This document shows, in pieces, positions 1 through 5,685 of a stretch of DNA of 6,495 bases (the stretch's first letter is position 1; each line of letters begins with the position of its first letter). The notes beneath the pieces were generated by a model. The model saw nothing but the letters and a program-made list of their open reading frames with translations, searched no databases and was not told the DNA's origin. The position numbers were made by a program, and so were the translations under genes. Origin of the DNA: Acidobacteriota bacterium (GTDB taxonomy: Bacteria > Acidobacteriota > Thermoanaerobaculia > Multivoradales > JAHEKO01); assembly GCA_029861655.1 (NCBI GenBank), contig JAOTZA010000181.1:1-6495 (forward strand), in the 5' to 3' direction.

Positions 1-1
1 G

Positions 2-502
2 TGTCCGCGGAGCGGAATCGGTGAGATCACTCTGCCGAGCCTGCAACCGGGTTCGTCGATCATGCCGGGCAAAGTCAACCCTGTCATCCCGGAGTCGGTG
101 TTGATGGTCGCGGCTCAAGTCATCGGCAATGATGCGGCGATCACCGCCGCCGGCATGTCGGGTGTCTTCGAGCTGAACGTCATGATGCCGGTGCTGGCCT
201 ATAACCTGCTGCAGTCGATCGACATCCTGGCCAATGCTTCGCGGATGTTGGCCGACCGTTGCGTGTCGGGTCTCGAGGCCAATCATGAGCGAGCGAGGGA
301 CATGGTCGAGAAGTCACTCGCCATGGTGACGTCGCTCGCCCCCAAGATCGGCTACGACAAGGCCGCGGAGATCGCCAAGGAGGCGTTCAAGACCGGCCGC
401 ACGGTGCGAGACTTGGCGACAGAGAAAGGGGTGCTGCCTGCGGACGAGCTCGAACGCGCCCTGGACGCCCGCGCCCAGACCGAGGGTGGGGTGAAAGGCT
501 AG
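2..502 (+). CDS. fumC: Class II fumarate hydratase, C-terminal part (5' end outside window)
   Basis: Interconverts fumarate and (S)-malate in the TCA cycle; cytosolic homotetramer, iron-independent class. Only the last 166 codons are visible; the frame is open from base 2. The superfamily signature GSSIMPGKVNP is at visible residues 17-27; the flexible SS loop carries the catalytic serine in this family. It is followed by a helical-bundle stretch (GNDAAI, FELNVMMP, YNLLQSI) typical of fumarase rather than aspartase or argininosuccinate lyase. The end (IGYDKAAEIAKEAF, then TVRDLA) is the small FumaraseC_C domain. Aspartase is the main alternative, but VIGNDAAI, FELNVMMPV and the short C-terminus favour fumarase. 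Oddity: the usual SGPR motif before GIGEI reads C-P-R, Cys replacing Gly, in the first visible codon; a real substitution or an edge error cannot be told apart. No gene follows closely on this strand. Confidence 0.9.
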   Translation, partial: CPRSGIGEITLPSLQPGSSIMPGKVNPVIPESVLMVAAQVIGNDAAITAAGMSGVFELNVMMPVLAYNLLQSIDILANASRMLADRCVSGLEANHERARDMVEKSLAMVTSLAPKIGYDKAAEIAKEAFKTGRTVRDLATEKGVLPADELERALDARAQTEGGVKG

Positions 503-533
503 ACTGCAGGGCGCCGCGGCCCGATCGGAGTCT

Positions 534-578
534 CCGCAGGGAGTCTTCTCGAAAGACTGCGCGCTACTCAGACTGCGG
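534..578 (+). terminator. Possible fumC terminator-like hairpin cluster
   Basis: AGTCTT (542-547) and AAGACT (553-558) form a 6-bp stem with the loop CTCGA. An outer pair, CCGCAG (534-539) with CTGCGG (573-578), can enclose it. It begins 32 nt after the fumC stop. No T-run follows, so it is not a canonical intrinsic terminator; it could instead be a 3'-end stabilising fold. Confidence 0.3.
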
Positions 579-586
579 GTGACTCA

Positions 587-600
587 GAGGCGCGCGCCTC
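587..600. repeat. Perfect 14-bp palindrome
   Basis: GAGGCGCGCGCCTC reads the same on both strands. It may be a hairpin in the fumC 3' region or a protein-binding dyad. The function is unknown, and the alternating GC core makes chance more likely in this GC-rich DNA. Confidence 0.35.
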
Positions 601-742
601 GGTTTCCCTCGCGCCGGATCGATTCGGACTTCGTCGGCTGGCGGCGGGCGCTCGGTCAAACGTCCCTGATGGAGCCTCCGACCGGTCCGCAGGGAACGTT
701 GCAGGGATTCGTTCAGCCTTTGCGAAAGTGAGTTCGTCAAGA

Positions 743-953
743 CGGTGATCAGGCGGCCGGCGCTCACCGCAGCCCGGTCGAATGCCCGGCGGGAACGCTG
801 TGAGCCTGCGAGCGCAGGGAAGTCGCCGGAGTCCAGCGCTCGTCCGCGCGGGCGAACAACGAAGCGCGAGCAAGCTCCTCCAAGGGTGAGCAGCGAGCGC
901 TGTTTCCAGCCGAGCATTCGACCGGGCTGCAGCAAGCCGGCCGCCTTTCGCCG
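743..953 (-). repeat. Long imperfect inverted-repeat element upstream of dinB (candidate structured RNA, minus strand)
   Basis: The arms 743-795 and 904-953 are complementary. Pairing runs 743-748/948-953, then 751-760/937-946 (10 bp perfect), a 2-nt bulge (761-762), 763-770/929-936, 771-785/914-928 (all paired), 787-790/909-912 and 792-795/904-907. The non-Watson-Crick positions 765/934, 766/933, 768/931 and 786/913 are C/A on the plus strand, so they become G.U in a minus-strand transcript; 746/950 is the reverse and 791/908 mismatches on either strand. The 108-nt interior holds a hairpin (805-809/814-818) and a 9-bp perfect stem (834-842/894-902). The element ends 5 nt before the dinB Shine-Dalgarno sequence. 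It has no coding signal and no transposase. Alternatives are a decayed MITE-like repeat or an attenuator in the dinB leader. Confidence 0.6.
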
Positions 954-957
954 CAGT

Positions 958-961
958 AGGA
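958..961 (+). promoter_or_regulatory. Ribosome binding site of dinB
   Basis: AGGA lies 7 nt before the GTG at 969 and supports that start. The inverted-repeat element ends only 5 nt upstream, so folding there could affect access by the ribosome. Confidence 0.55.
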
Positions 962-968
962 TTCGGGA

Positions 969-2048
969 GTGGACTCCGACGGGCCGCAGCGCCGCATCCT
1001 GCATTGCGACATGGACTGCTTCTACGCGGCGGTTCACATGCGCGACGATCCGTCTCTGGCCGGTAAACCGGTGGTGATCGGCGGTAGCCCGCAGGGCCGC
1101 GGCGTCATCGCCGCGGCGAGCTACGAGGCACGCAAGTTCGGTATCCGATCCGCCATGCCGTCGGCGCAAGCCGTGCGGCGCTGCGACCATCTTGTCTTTA
1201 TCAAGCCCGACTTCAAGCGCTACCGTGCCGAGTCGTTGCGAATCTTCGACATCTTCGAGAGTTTCACGCCGATGGTCCAGGCGGTGTCGATCGACGAGGC
1301 GTATCTCGATGTCTCCGAACATCTCGAGCCGTGGGGCAGCGCCACTGCGGTTGCGCAGGCCATCCGGCGTGCGGTGAAGAAGGAGCGCCACCTGACGGTG
1401 AGCGTCGGGGTCGGCCCCAACCGGCTGATCGCCAAGATTGCGTCGGATCATGACAAACCCGACGGACTGACGGTGGTGCCGCCAAAGAAAGTGGCAGCTT
1501 TTCTTGCACCGATGTCGGTCAGATGTCTCCCGAGTGTCGGGCCGGCGACGGAGAAACGTCTGGTGGCGAAGGGTTTCGAGCTGGTACGCGACCTGCGCCG
1601 CGCCCCGGCTGATGAGCTCGAGCGACTCTTCGGCAAACACGGGCGAACGCTCTTCAACTACTGCCGTGGAATCGATGAACGACCGGTGCGGCTCGTGCGC
1701 GAGCGCAAGAGCGTTTCCAGTGAGACGACCTACGAAGAAGACATGGCGCTTGTCGAAGAGATGCGGGCAGAGCTCGACAGGCTGGCTGCGAGCGTCGGTC
1801 GGAGCCTCGGGAAGCGCGATCTGTCGGCTTTCACCGTGACCATCAAGGTGCGCTACGGTGACTTCACCACGATCACTCGCTCACAGACACTGGCGACACC
1901 GACGCGCGACATCGAGGTTATCGGTGGCGTGGCGCGACGGCTCTTGAGCAAGAGCGAAGCCGGCCAACGGCCGGTGCGGCTTCTGGGTGTTGGAGTCTCG
2001 AACTTGCTCCACGGTCGCCTCGAGCAGCTGTCGCTATGGACGGACTAG
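969..2048 (+). CDS. dinB: DNA polymerase IV (Y-family translesion polymerase)
   Basis: Error-prone polymerase that bypasses damaged template bases, recruited by the sliding clamp. It is 359 aa, close to E. coli DinB (351). The palm begins with CDMDCFYA at residues 13-20; D14 matches the first catalytic aspartate. SIDEAYLD at 108-115 gives D109 and E110, matching D103/E104 of E. coli. Y19 sits at the steric-gate position, which is Phe in E. coli and Tyr in archaeal Dpo4. The thumb helix-hairpin-helix region (LPSVGPATEKRL) lies near 188-199, followed by the little-finger domain containing RKSVSSETT. The tail QLSLW (353-357) is a classic beta-clamp binding motif, so the C-terminus is intact. The GTG start fits the AGGA site and puts the palm at the usual distance from the N-terminus. 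Its stop overlaps that of the convergent hslR in one CTAG. I saw no clear LexA-type box upstream. Confidence 0.96.
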   Translation: MDSDGPQRRILHCDMDCFYAAVHMRDDPSLAGKPVVIGGSPQGRGVIAAASYEARKFGIRSAMPSAQAVRRCDHLVFIKPDFKRYRAESLRIFDIFESFTPMVQAVSIDEAYLDVSEHLEPWGSATAVAQAIRRAVKKERHLTVSVGVGPNRLIAKIASDHDKPDGLTVVPPKKVAAFLAPMSVRCLPSVGPATEKRLVAKGFELVRDLRRAPADELERLFGKHGRTLFNYCRGIDERPVRLVRERKSVSSETTYEEDMALVEEMRAELDRLAASVGRSLGKRDLSAFTVTIKVRYGDFTTITRSQTLATPTRDIEVIGGVARRLLSKSEAGQRPVRLLGVGVSNLLHGRLEQLSLWTD

Positions 2049-2437
2049 GGTTTGTGTCCCCTGCGCCATTTCTCGAGCTCTCGACGCTCCTTCTTTGTCG
2101 GTCTGCCGAGCCCTGGTTCGCGTCCCCAGCTTTGTCTCTTCTCTCCACGCTCCGAAGCGGCCGGTTCCGCCGGTTCGGGGCGCGGTGGGCTGTGGTCCAG
2201 GTAGACCCGAGCCGCCTCAGCCTTGGGAAGTGGCTTGCTTCTGAGCTCGACGACCTCGAGGAGCCGGCTCCAGTCTCCATGCGCGAACTCGACGCGGTCG
2301 CCGATGGCGAGGAGTCGATGAGGTTTGGCGATCAGGCCGTTGACGCGCACCCGGCTCGCCGAGCAGGCGCGGGTGGCCCGAGTGCGGGTCTTGAACATCC
2401 GCGCCACCTGTAGCCATTTGTCGAGACGCACACTCAT
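2045..2437 (-). CDS. hslR: Hsp15-like S4-domain RNA-binding protein
   Basis: In E. coli, Hsp15 is heat-induced and binds free 50S subunits that still carry a nascent chain, helping recycle stalled subunits. This 130-aa protein matches the 133-aa E. coli protein in layout. The S4 domain spans residues 3-50, starting VRLDKWLQVAR, with the KTRT turn and the RVRVNG strand. A Pro/Glu-rich linker follows (about 82-108), then a basic tail GRPTKKERRELEKW (111-124), closely like the GRRPDKKERRDL-type end of Hsp15. The ATG at 2437 has no obvious Shine-Dalgarno. Another small S4 protein such as the RlbA type is possible, but the KKERR tail argues for Hsp15. It converges on dinB with a 4-bp overlap and diverges from the channel gene across 108 bp. 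Confidence 0.88.
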   Translation of the reverse strand: MSVRLDKWLQVARMFKTRTRATRACSASRVRVNGLIAKPHRLLAIGDRVEFAHGDWSRLLEVVELRSKPLPKAEAARVYLDHSPPRPEPAEPAASERGEKRQSWGREPGLGRPTKKERRELEKWRRGHKP

Positions 2438-2545
2438 CTGAGTCGTCGCCAGGATACCGATTCTCGCTCCCGGCGGCTGTTTGCCGCTGCGTCGATCCGA
2501 TAGATTTCGGAATCCGCGCCCGGGCCGTCGTACTAATATGAGGCC
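2438..2545. promoter_or_regulatory. Divergent spacer between hslR and the channel gene
   Basis: These 108 bp must hold the start signals of both genes unless promoters lie inside coding sequence. On the plus strand TAATAT (2534-2539) is a 4/6 match to a -10 box and would place transcription start at about 2546, the channel start codon itself. On the minus strand TATCCT (2452-2457) is a 4/6 -10 match for hslR. Neither has a good -35. CCGA/TCGG (2497-2500/2507-2510) forms a short dyad. Confidence 0.3.
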
Positions 2546-4183
2546 GTGCTCCTGCGCTCGCAGAAACGGCTACTGCTGCTGCTCGTGGCACTCCTCGTGC
2601 TGCTGGTCGCGTCGGCCTTTCTCTACATGGTGGGGATGGCGCTTCTCGAGGGTAAGTCGCGGGGGTTCTGGGAAAGCCTGGGATTCGTGGGCGAAACGCT
2701 CTCGACTACCGGCTACGGCGCCGATGCCCGCTGGACCCATCCGGCGATGGTGGTGTTTGTCGTCGTTCTCCAGTTTCTCGGCGTCTTCCTGATCTTTCTG
2801 ATCTTCCCGATCTACCTCATTCCGTTTCTCGAGGAGCGTTTCGAGGTCCGGCTACCGCGATCGGCACCTGCCGCTCGTGGCCACGTCCTGGTCTACCGAT
2901 ACGGCCCGCCGGTGGCGACCCTGCTGCGTCTCGTTCGAAACGCCGGTCTCGAAACGGTCGTGGTCGAGCCCGATTCGGCGCAGGCCCGCCGGCTGGTGGA
3001 GCGCGGTTTCGCCGTGGTCTCGGGCCGTCTCGAAGACGGCGTCCTGGAGGGCGCTGGTCTCGAACACGCTCGGGCGCTGGTCGCCAATGGTGCCGACGAC
3101 GAAAATGCCGCGGTCATCTTGGGTGCCCGCCAGAGCGGCTTCACCGGCGATGTCCTGGCTGTGGTCGAGGAGCCCTATCACCGGAAGCCCATGATGCTGG
3201 CCGGCGCGACCGCGGTCTACACGCCACGCCACATCCTAGGGGCCGCTCTTGCCGCCCGCGCCAGCGAGCGCATCAGCCCGCGAGTCGAAGGGGCGCAACT
3301 ACTCGGTGACCGTCTGGTTGTCAGCGAAGTGCGGATCGAGAGCCACAGCGAGTTGGCGGGTCTGACCCTGGCGGGTAGCCGGTTGCGCGAACGCGCCGGC
3401 GTCAACGTCATCGGCCAGTGGGTTGCGGGTGAGCTGGTCGGCCATCCGACCGCCACGACACGCCTGGCGCCTGGTGGGATTCTGCTCGTAGCGGGCAGCG
3501 CCGACAGCGTGCATCGACTCGCCCAGCTAGGGGCGGGAGCCACTCCGCTGCGCCGATCCGGAGCTTTCTTGCTAGCCGGCTACGGGGAGGTGGGGCAGAA
3601 GGTGGCACAGTTGCTGCGCGACGCCGGTGAGGAGGTTCGCGTCATCGACAAGAAGCCCGGTGACGGGGTCGACGTGGTGGGCGACATCCTGGACCACAGG
3701 GTCCTGGAGCGCGCCGACGTGCGTCACGCGCAGGGAATGATCCTGGCGGTAGATAGCGACAGCGCCACGCTATTCGCAACCGTGATCCTCAAGGACTACG
3801 CGCCGGAAATCCAGGTCATCGCACGGGTCAACGAGGCCCAAAACGTCGAGCGGATCCACCGCGCCGGCGCCGAGTTCGCGCTGTCTCTCAGCGAAGTCTC
3901 GGGTCAGATTCTGGCGGCGCGGCTCCTGGGGCAGGAGGGGATCTCGGTCGGACCCCAGATTCGAGTTCTCAAGGCGTCGCCAGCGGCTTTCACCGGCAAG
4001 AACCCGGCCCAATTGGAGCTGCGCGAGCGCACCGGAGTCTCGATCGTCGCGGTCGAGCGGGGAGAGCGTTTGCGGGTCGAACTCGACCCGGATTTTGTCT
4101 TTGAAACCGGAGATGTCGTCTACGTCTGCGGCAACGAGCAGGCGATCGAACGGTTCTTGGGAGAGTTTCCCGAGGAGAGCTAG
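2546..4183 (+). CDS. Two-TM potassium channel with tandem RCK domains
   Basis: A 545-aa K+ channel subunit in the inner membrane, expected to form a tetramer with a cytoplasmic ligand-gated ring. TM1 covers about residues 8-34, the pore helix leads to the filter TTGYG (54-58), and TM2 covers about 66-95. Two RCK units follow: RCK1 nucleotide-binding lobe at about 111-240 with a TrkA-C lobe at about 250-325, then RCK2 at about 339-460 with its TrkA-C lobe at about 470-540. RCK2 keeps GYGEVG (345-350) and the strand-end acid D368, so it should bind NAD(H) or an adenine nucleotide. RCK1 reads VYRYGPP (116-122) and has lost the first glycine, so its ligand site is probably altered. The architecture resembles GsuK of Geobacter. 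The GTG at 2546 is the first possible start after an in-frame stop at 2534-2536; GAGG is only 2 nt upstream, so spacing is poor. Trk-type uptake is less likely because the pore is in the same chain. Confidence 0.92.
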   Translation: MLLRSQKRLLLLLVALLVLLVASAFLYMVGMALLEGKSRGFWESLGFVGETLSTTGYGADARWTHPAMVVFVVVLQFLGVFLIFLIFPIYLIPFLEERFEVRLPRSAPAARGHVLVYRYGPPVATLLRLVRNAGLETVVVEPDSAQARRLVERGFAVVSGRLEDGVLEGAGLEHARALVANGADDENAAVILGARQSGFTGDVLAVVEEPYHRKPMMLAGATAVYTPRHILGAALAARASERISPRVEGAQLLGDRLVVSEVRIESHSELAGLTLAGSRLRERAGVNVIGQWVAGELVGHPTATTRLAPGGILLVAGSADSVHRLAQLGAGATPLRRSGAFLLAGYGEVGQKVAQLLRDAGEEVRVIDKKPGDGVDVVGDILDHRVLERADVRHAQGMILAVDSDSATLFATVILKDYAPEIQVIARVNEAQNVERIHRAGAEFALSLSEVSGQILAARLLGQEGISVGPQIRVLKASPAAFTGKNPAQLELRERTGVSIVAVERGERLRVELDPDFVFETGDVVYVCGNEQAIERFLGEFPEES

Positions 4184-4348
4184 CTGGCAGCCCGCGGTAG
4201 GAGTCCTCATGGCGTCGCAGCAGGGGCTCGAGGCGGTCTGCTGTGTTACCGCTGCTCGACAATGCTCCGGCATTGCCTGCGTCGCGGTGCCTTGCATCCG
4301 ACCTCGAGGCGCTCACAACGACGCCGTGAGGACTCCTACTATGGGCTG
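4184..4348 (+). repeat. 165-bp inverted-repeat element between convergent genes (candidate structured RNA or MITE)
   Basis: It fills the whole gap between two convergent stop codons. The arms 4187-4217 and 4319-4349 pair over 31 positions with one mismatch (4195/4341) and three G.U pairs (4194/4342, 4196/4340, 4210/4326) when read as plus-strand RNA; as minus-strand RNA there would be three mismatches. Within the interior, 4227-4236 pairs with 4298-4308 with one bulge, and the apex carries a hairpin at 4260-4275. CTAG occurs immediately on both sides (4180-4183 and 4349-4352), each including a gene's stop codon, as a 4-bp target duplication would. No transposase or T-run is present. It could be a mobile palindromic repeat, a bidirectional terminator or a 3'-UTR RNA. 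Confidence 0.6.
4260..4275 (+). other. Six-bp hairpin with a UNCG-type tetraloop at the element's apex
   Basis: CAATGC (4260-4265) pairs perfectly with GCATTG (4270-4275), closed around TCCG. In plus-strand RNA this is c(UCCG)g, a member of the very stable cUNCGg tetraloop class. On the minus strand the loop is CGGA, which is not a special tetraloop. This agrees with the strand preferred by the outer helix. Confidence 0.45.
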
Positions 4349-4627
4349 CTAGTCGTTTCGCAGCGCGGCGATCTCGCCGTCGCGGCGTTCCTCGATGCGG
4401 GTGCGCTCGCGGCGGTACTCTTCTTCCTCTTCGGTTCGTGCGTCCGGATCCGGGGTCTTGGCCAGGCGGTCGTGGTGCAGAATCTCGAGCTCGGCCAGCG
4501 AGGCCTCGGCCCGCGAGCGAGCGTCGGCTGCCTTCTCGCGGTCCGCGGGGCTCAGGGCGTCCTCTCGTGGACCCTCGATGCCACGATCGGCGAGCTTTTC
4601 GAGGGCGATTTCGTAGGCTGATTTCAC
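4349..4627 (-). CDS. Small conserved coiled-coil protein of unknown function (KSAYE type)
   Basis: A 92-aa, highly charged, probably all-helical protein with no signal peptide or membrane segment. It begins MKSAYEIALEKL and contains a helical stretch (residues 27-52) ending SLAELEILHHDRLAK, then an acid/arginine-rich helix (64-86). I recall small proteins with this KSAYE-L-ERL start and an AELE(I/L) centre recurring as uncharacterised genes in several environmental phyla; I cannot check this here. The GTG at 4627 places that conserved start at residue 1. No Shine-Dalgarno is visible. The gene is divergent from the metalloenzyme with only base 4628 between the two start codons, and its stop touches the inverted-repeat element. 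The plus-strand frame over the same DNA lacks any recognisable domain. Function is not known. Confidence 0.7.
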   Translation of the reverse strand: MKSAYEIALEKLADRGIEGPREDALSPADREKAADARSRAEASLAELEILHHDRLAKTPDPDARTEEEEEYRRERTRIEERRDGEIAALRND

Positions 4628-4628
4628 G

Positions 4629-5543
4629 ATGGCGACAGACTACCACCGGTTCCTGTTTGTCTTTGTCGACGGCATCGGTCTGGTCCCCGCGGCGCCCAGC
4701 AACCCTTTATCGGAGACGCCATCAGCCGAGCTGTTCGCCCTTCTCGGTGGGCCTTTGACGATCGAGCAGACTCAGAGCGCGGAGGGGGTTCTTTTAAAGC
4801 CCATCGATGCGACCCTTGGTGTTGACGGCCTGCCACAGAGCGCCACCGGGCAGACGGCGCTGCTTACCGGTGTCAACGCCCCGCTCCGCCTTGGCAGACA
4901 TATCACCGGCTTTCCCGGACCTCGGTTACGGAAGATCGTCGAGGAGTCGAGCATTCTGCTCCACGCCTCCAGACGGGGTCACAGTTCGACCTTTGCCAAC
5001 GCCTATACGGAGCAGTACCTGCGTCGGCTCGAAGACGGAAGTGTCCGGCGTTCAGTGACGACGTGTGCCGTCCAAGCCGCGGCAGTTCCGTTTCGGACGC
5101 TTGCTGACCTGGAACGAGGACGAGCAGTGACATGGGACATCGAGGGCGACCTGGCCGCCGATCGAGCCGGCGTGCCGATCGAGCGCGTTGACTCGGTCGT
5201 CGCGGGGCGGCGTCTTGCCAAACTGGCCAACAGTCACCGGTTGACCCTCTTTGAAACGTTTCTGCCGGATACCGTCGGGCACGGTCGCACCGCGCTTCCG
5301 GCCGCCGAGGTCGTGCGCCGTCTGGATGGACTGCTCGGAGGAATCCTCGGCGCGCGCAGAGCCGACACGACCGTTATTCTGACCAGCGACCACGGCAATT
5401 TCGAAGACAACCGGACACGAACCCACAGCCGCGCACCGGTGCCCCTTCTCGTGGTGGGCCCCGCCGCCCGACATTTCTCCGAGGTCGAATCGATTCTCGA
5501 GGTGACGCCGGAGCTTCTTGGGCTGCTCGGGCCGCGAGTTTGA
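4629..5543 (+). CDS. Short iPGM/phosphopentomutase-like metalloenzyme, substrate unknown
   Basis: A 304-aa member of the alkaline-phosphatase superfamily, metalloenzyme (PF01676-type) branch, probably a cytosolic two-metal phosphoryl-transfer enzyme. All metal ligands of cofactor-independent phosphoglycerate mutase (iPGM) have counterparts: D14 (FVDGIG), D214 and H218 (PDTVGHG), D254-H255 (TSDHGNF) and H266 (RTHSRAPVP). S71 in QSATGQT aligns with the iPGM nucleophile serine in NSEVGH and the phosphopentomutase threonine. The segment between S71 and D214 is much shorter than the iPGM insert (iPGM about 510 aa, phosphopentomutase about 390), leaving a reduced cap that holds VNAPLRLGRHITGFPGP (82-98). 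It is therefore neither a standard iPGM nor DeoB; substrate, and whether it is a mutase, phosphatase or nuclease-like enzyme, are open. The ATG at 4629 puts the core strand at residues 8-14 as usual. No clear Shine-Dalgarno; AGG at 4615-4617 is distant. Confidence 0.85.
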   Translation: MATDYHRFLFVFVDGIGLVPAAPSNPLSETPSAELFALLGGPLTIEQTQSAEGVLLKPIDATLGVDGLPQSATGQTALLTGVNAPLRLGRHITGFPGPRLRKIVEESSILLHASRRGHSSTFANAYTEQYLRRLEDGSVRRSVTTCAVQAAAVPFRTLADLERGRAVTWDIEGDLAADRAGVPIERVDSVVAGRRLAKLANSHRLTLFETFLPDTVGHGRTALPAAEVVRRLDGLLGGILGARRADTTVILTSDHGNFEDNRTRTHSRAPVPLLVVGPAARHFSEVESILEVTPELLGLLGPRV

Positions 5544-5672
5544 TACCAGCCCGAAGCCACGATTTGAAAGACGTGCCGAAGGTGAGAGCCAGAGCGAAGG
5601 CGTGCGCCTATGTTGCGCGTGGAGGCGTCAGGTTGGCGCGGTCGCAAACTGCTAACCTTGAGGGCTCCAACG

Positions 5673-5685
5673 GATCGGTCCGATC
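5673..5685. promoter_or_regulatory. Perfect 6-1-6 palindrome, candidate operator
   Basis: GATCGG, a central T, then CCGATC. Two further half-site-like copies, AGATCCG at 5706-5712 and 5719-5725, lie 13 bp apart just downstream. All contain ATCCG or CGGAT or a near form. They lie 70-125 bp before the ABC gene, a plausible place for a regulator of that operon. GGTTGGC/GCTAACC (5631-5637/5651-5657) is another, imperfect dyad upstream. Confidence 0.3.

Larger units (their letters stand above)
503..742. other. Intergenic region after fumC, rich in short palindromes
   Basis: No convincing gene lies here; the minus-strand reading frames crossing it are arginine- and serine-rich out-of-frame translations typical of GC-rich DNA. 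What is visible is small dyads: GGGC/GCCC at 509-512/519-522, the AGTCT/AGACT cluster at 529-578, a perfect 14-bp palindrome at 587-600, and a bulged hairpin pairing CGTCCCTG (661-668) with CAGGGAACG (690-698). The stretch is probably the fumC 3' region plus spacer, with a possible structured transcript. Confidence 0.4.

Noticed and set aside
743..953. RNase P RNA, tmRNA or tRNA as the identity of the structured region
   Set aside because: I looked for their conserved cores and found none; no tRNA-like cloverleaf with a T-loop motif is visible.
745..1077. Plus-strand 110-codon frame over the inverted repeat and dinB start
   Set aside because: It is out of frame with dinB, has a low-complexity Arg/Ser/Pro composition and runs through a strong inverted repeat.
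564..1640. Long minus-strand open frame (358 codons) across the dinB 5' half and its upstream region
   Set aside because: Most of it is antisense to dinB, which has every catalytic motif. The translation is Arg/His-rich with no recognisable domain.
2036..2413. Plus-strand 125-codon frame opposite hslR
   Set aside because: The minus strand encodes a clear S4-domain Hsp15-like protein over the same bases; the plus-strand product shows no family features.
4262..4621. Plus-strand 119-codon frame with a hydrophobic stretch, opposite the small coiled-coil gene
   Set aside because: The hydrophobic run is the complement of an acidic/charged helix on the minus strand. The minus-strand product has the KSAYE-type start and a sensible start position.
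3770..4646. Two minus-strand frames (175 and 218 codons) over the channel 3' end and the small gene
   Set aside because: Antisense to the RCK2 domain, crossing the inverted-repeat element, Arg-rich, no domain.
5633..5658. Sigma-70 promoter TTGGCG ... TAACCT before the ABC gene
   Set aside because: The spacer is only 14 bp and the -10 matches 3 of 6 positions; not strong enough to call.
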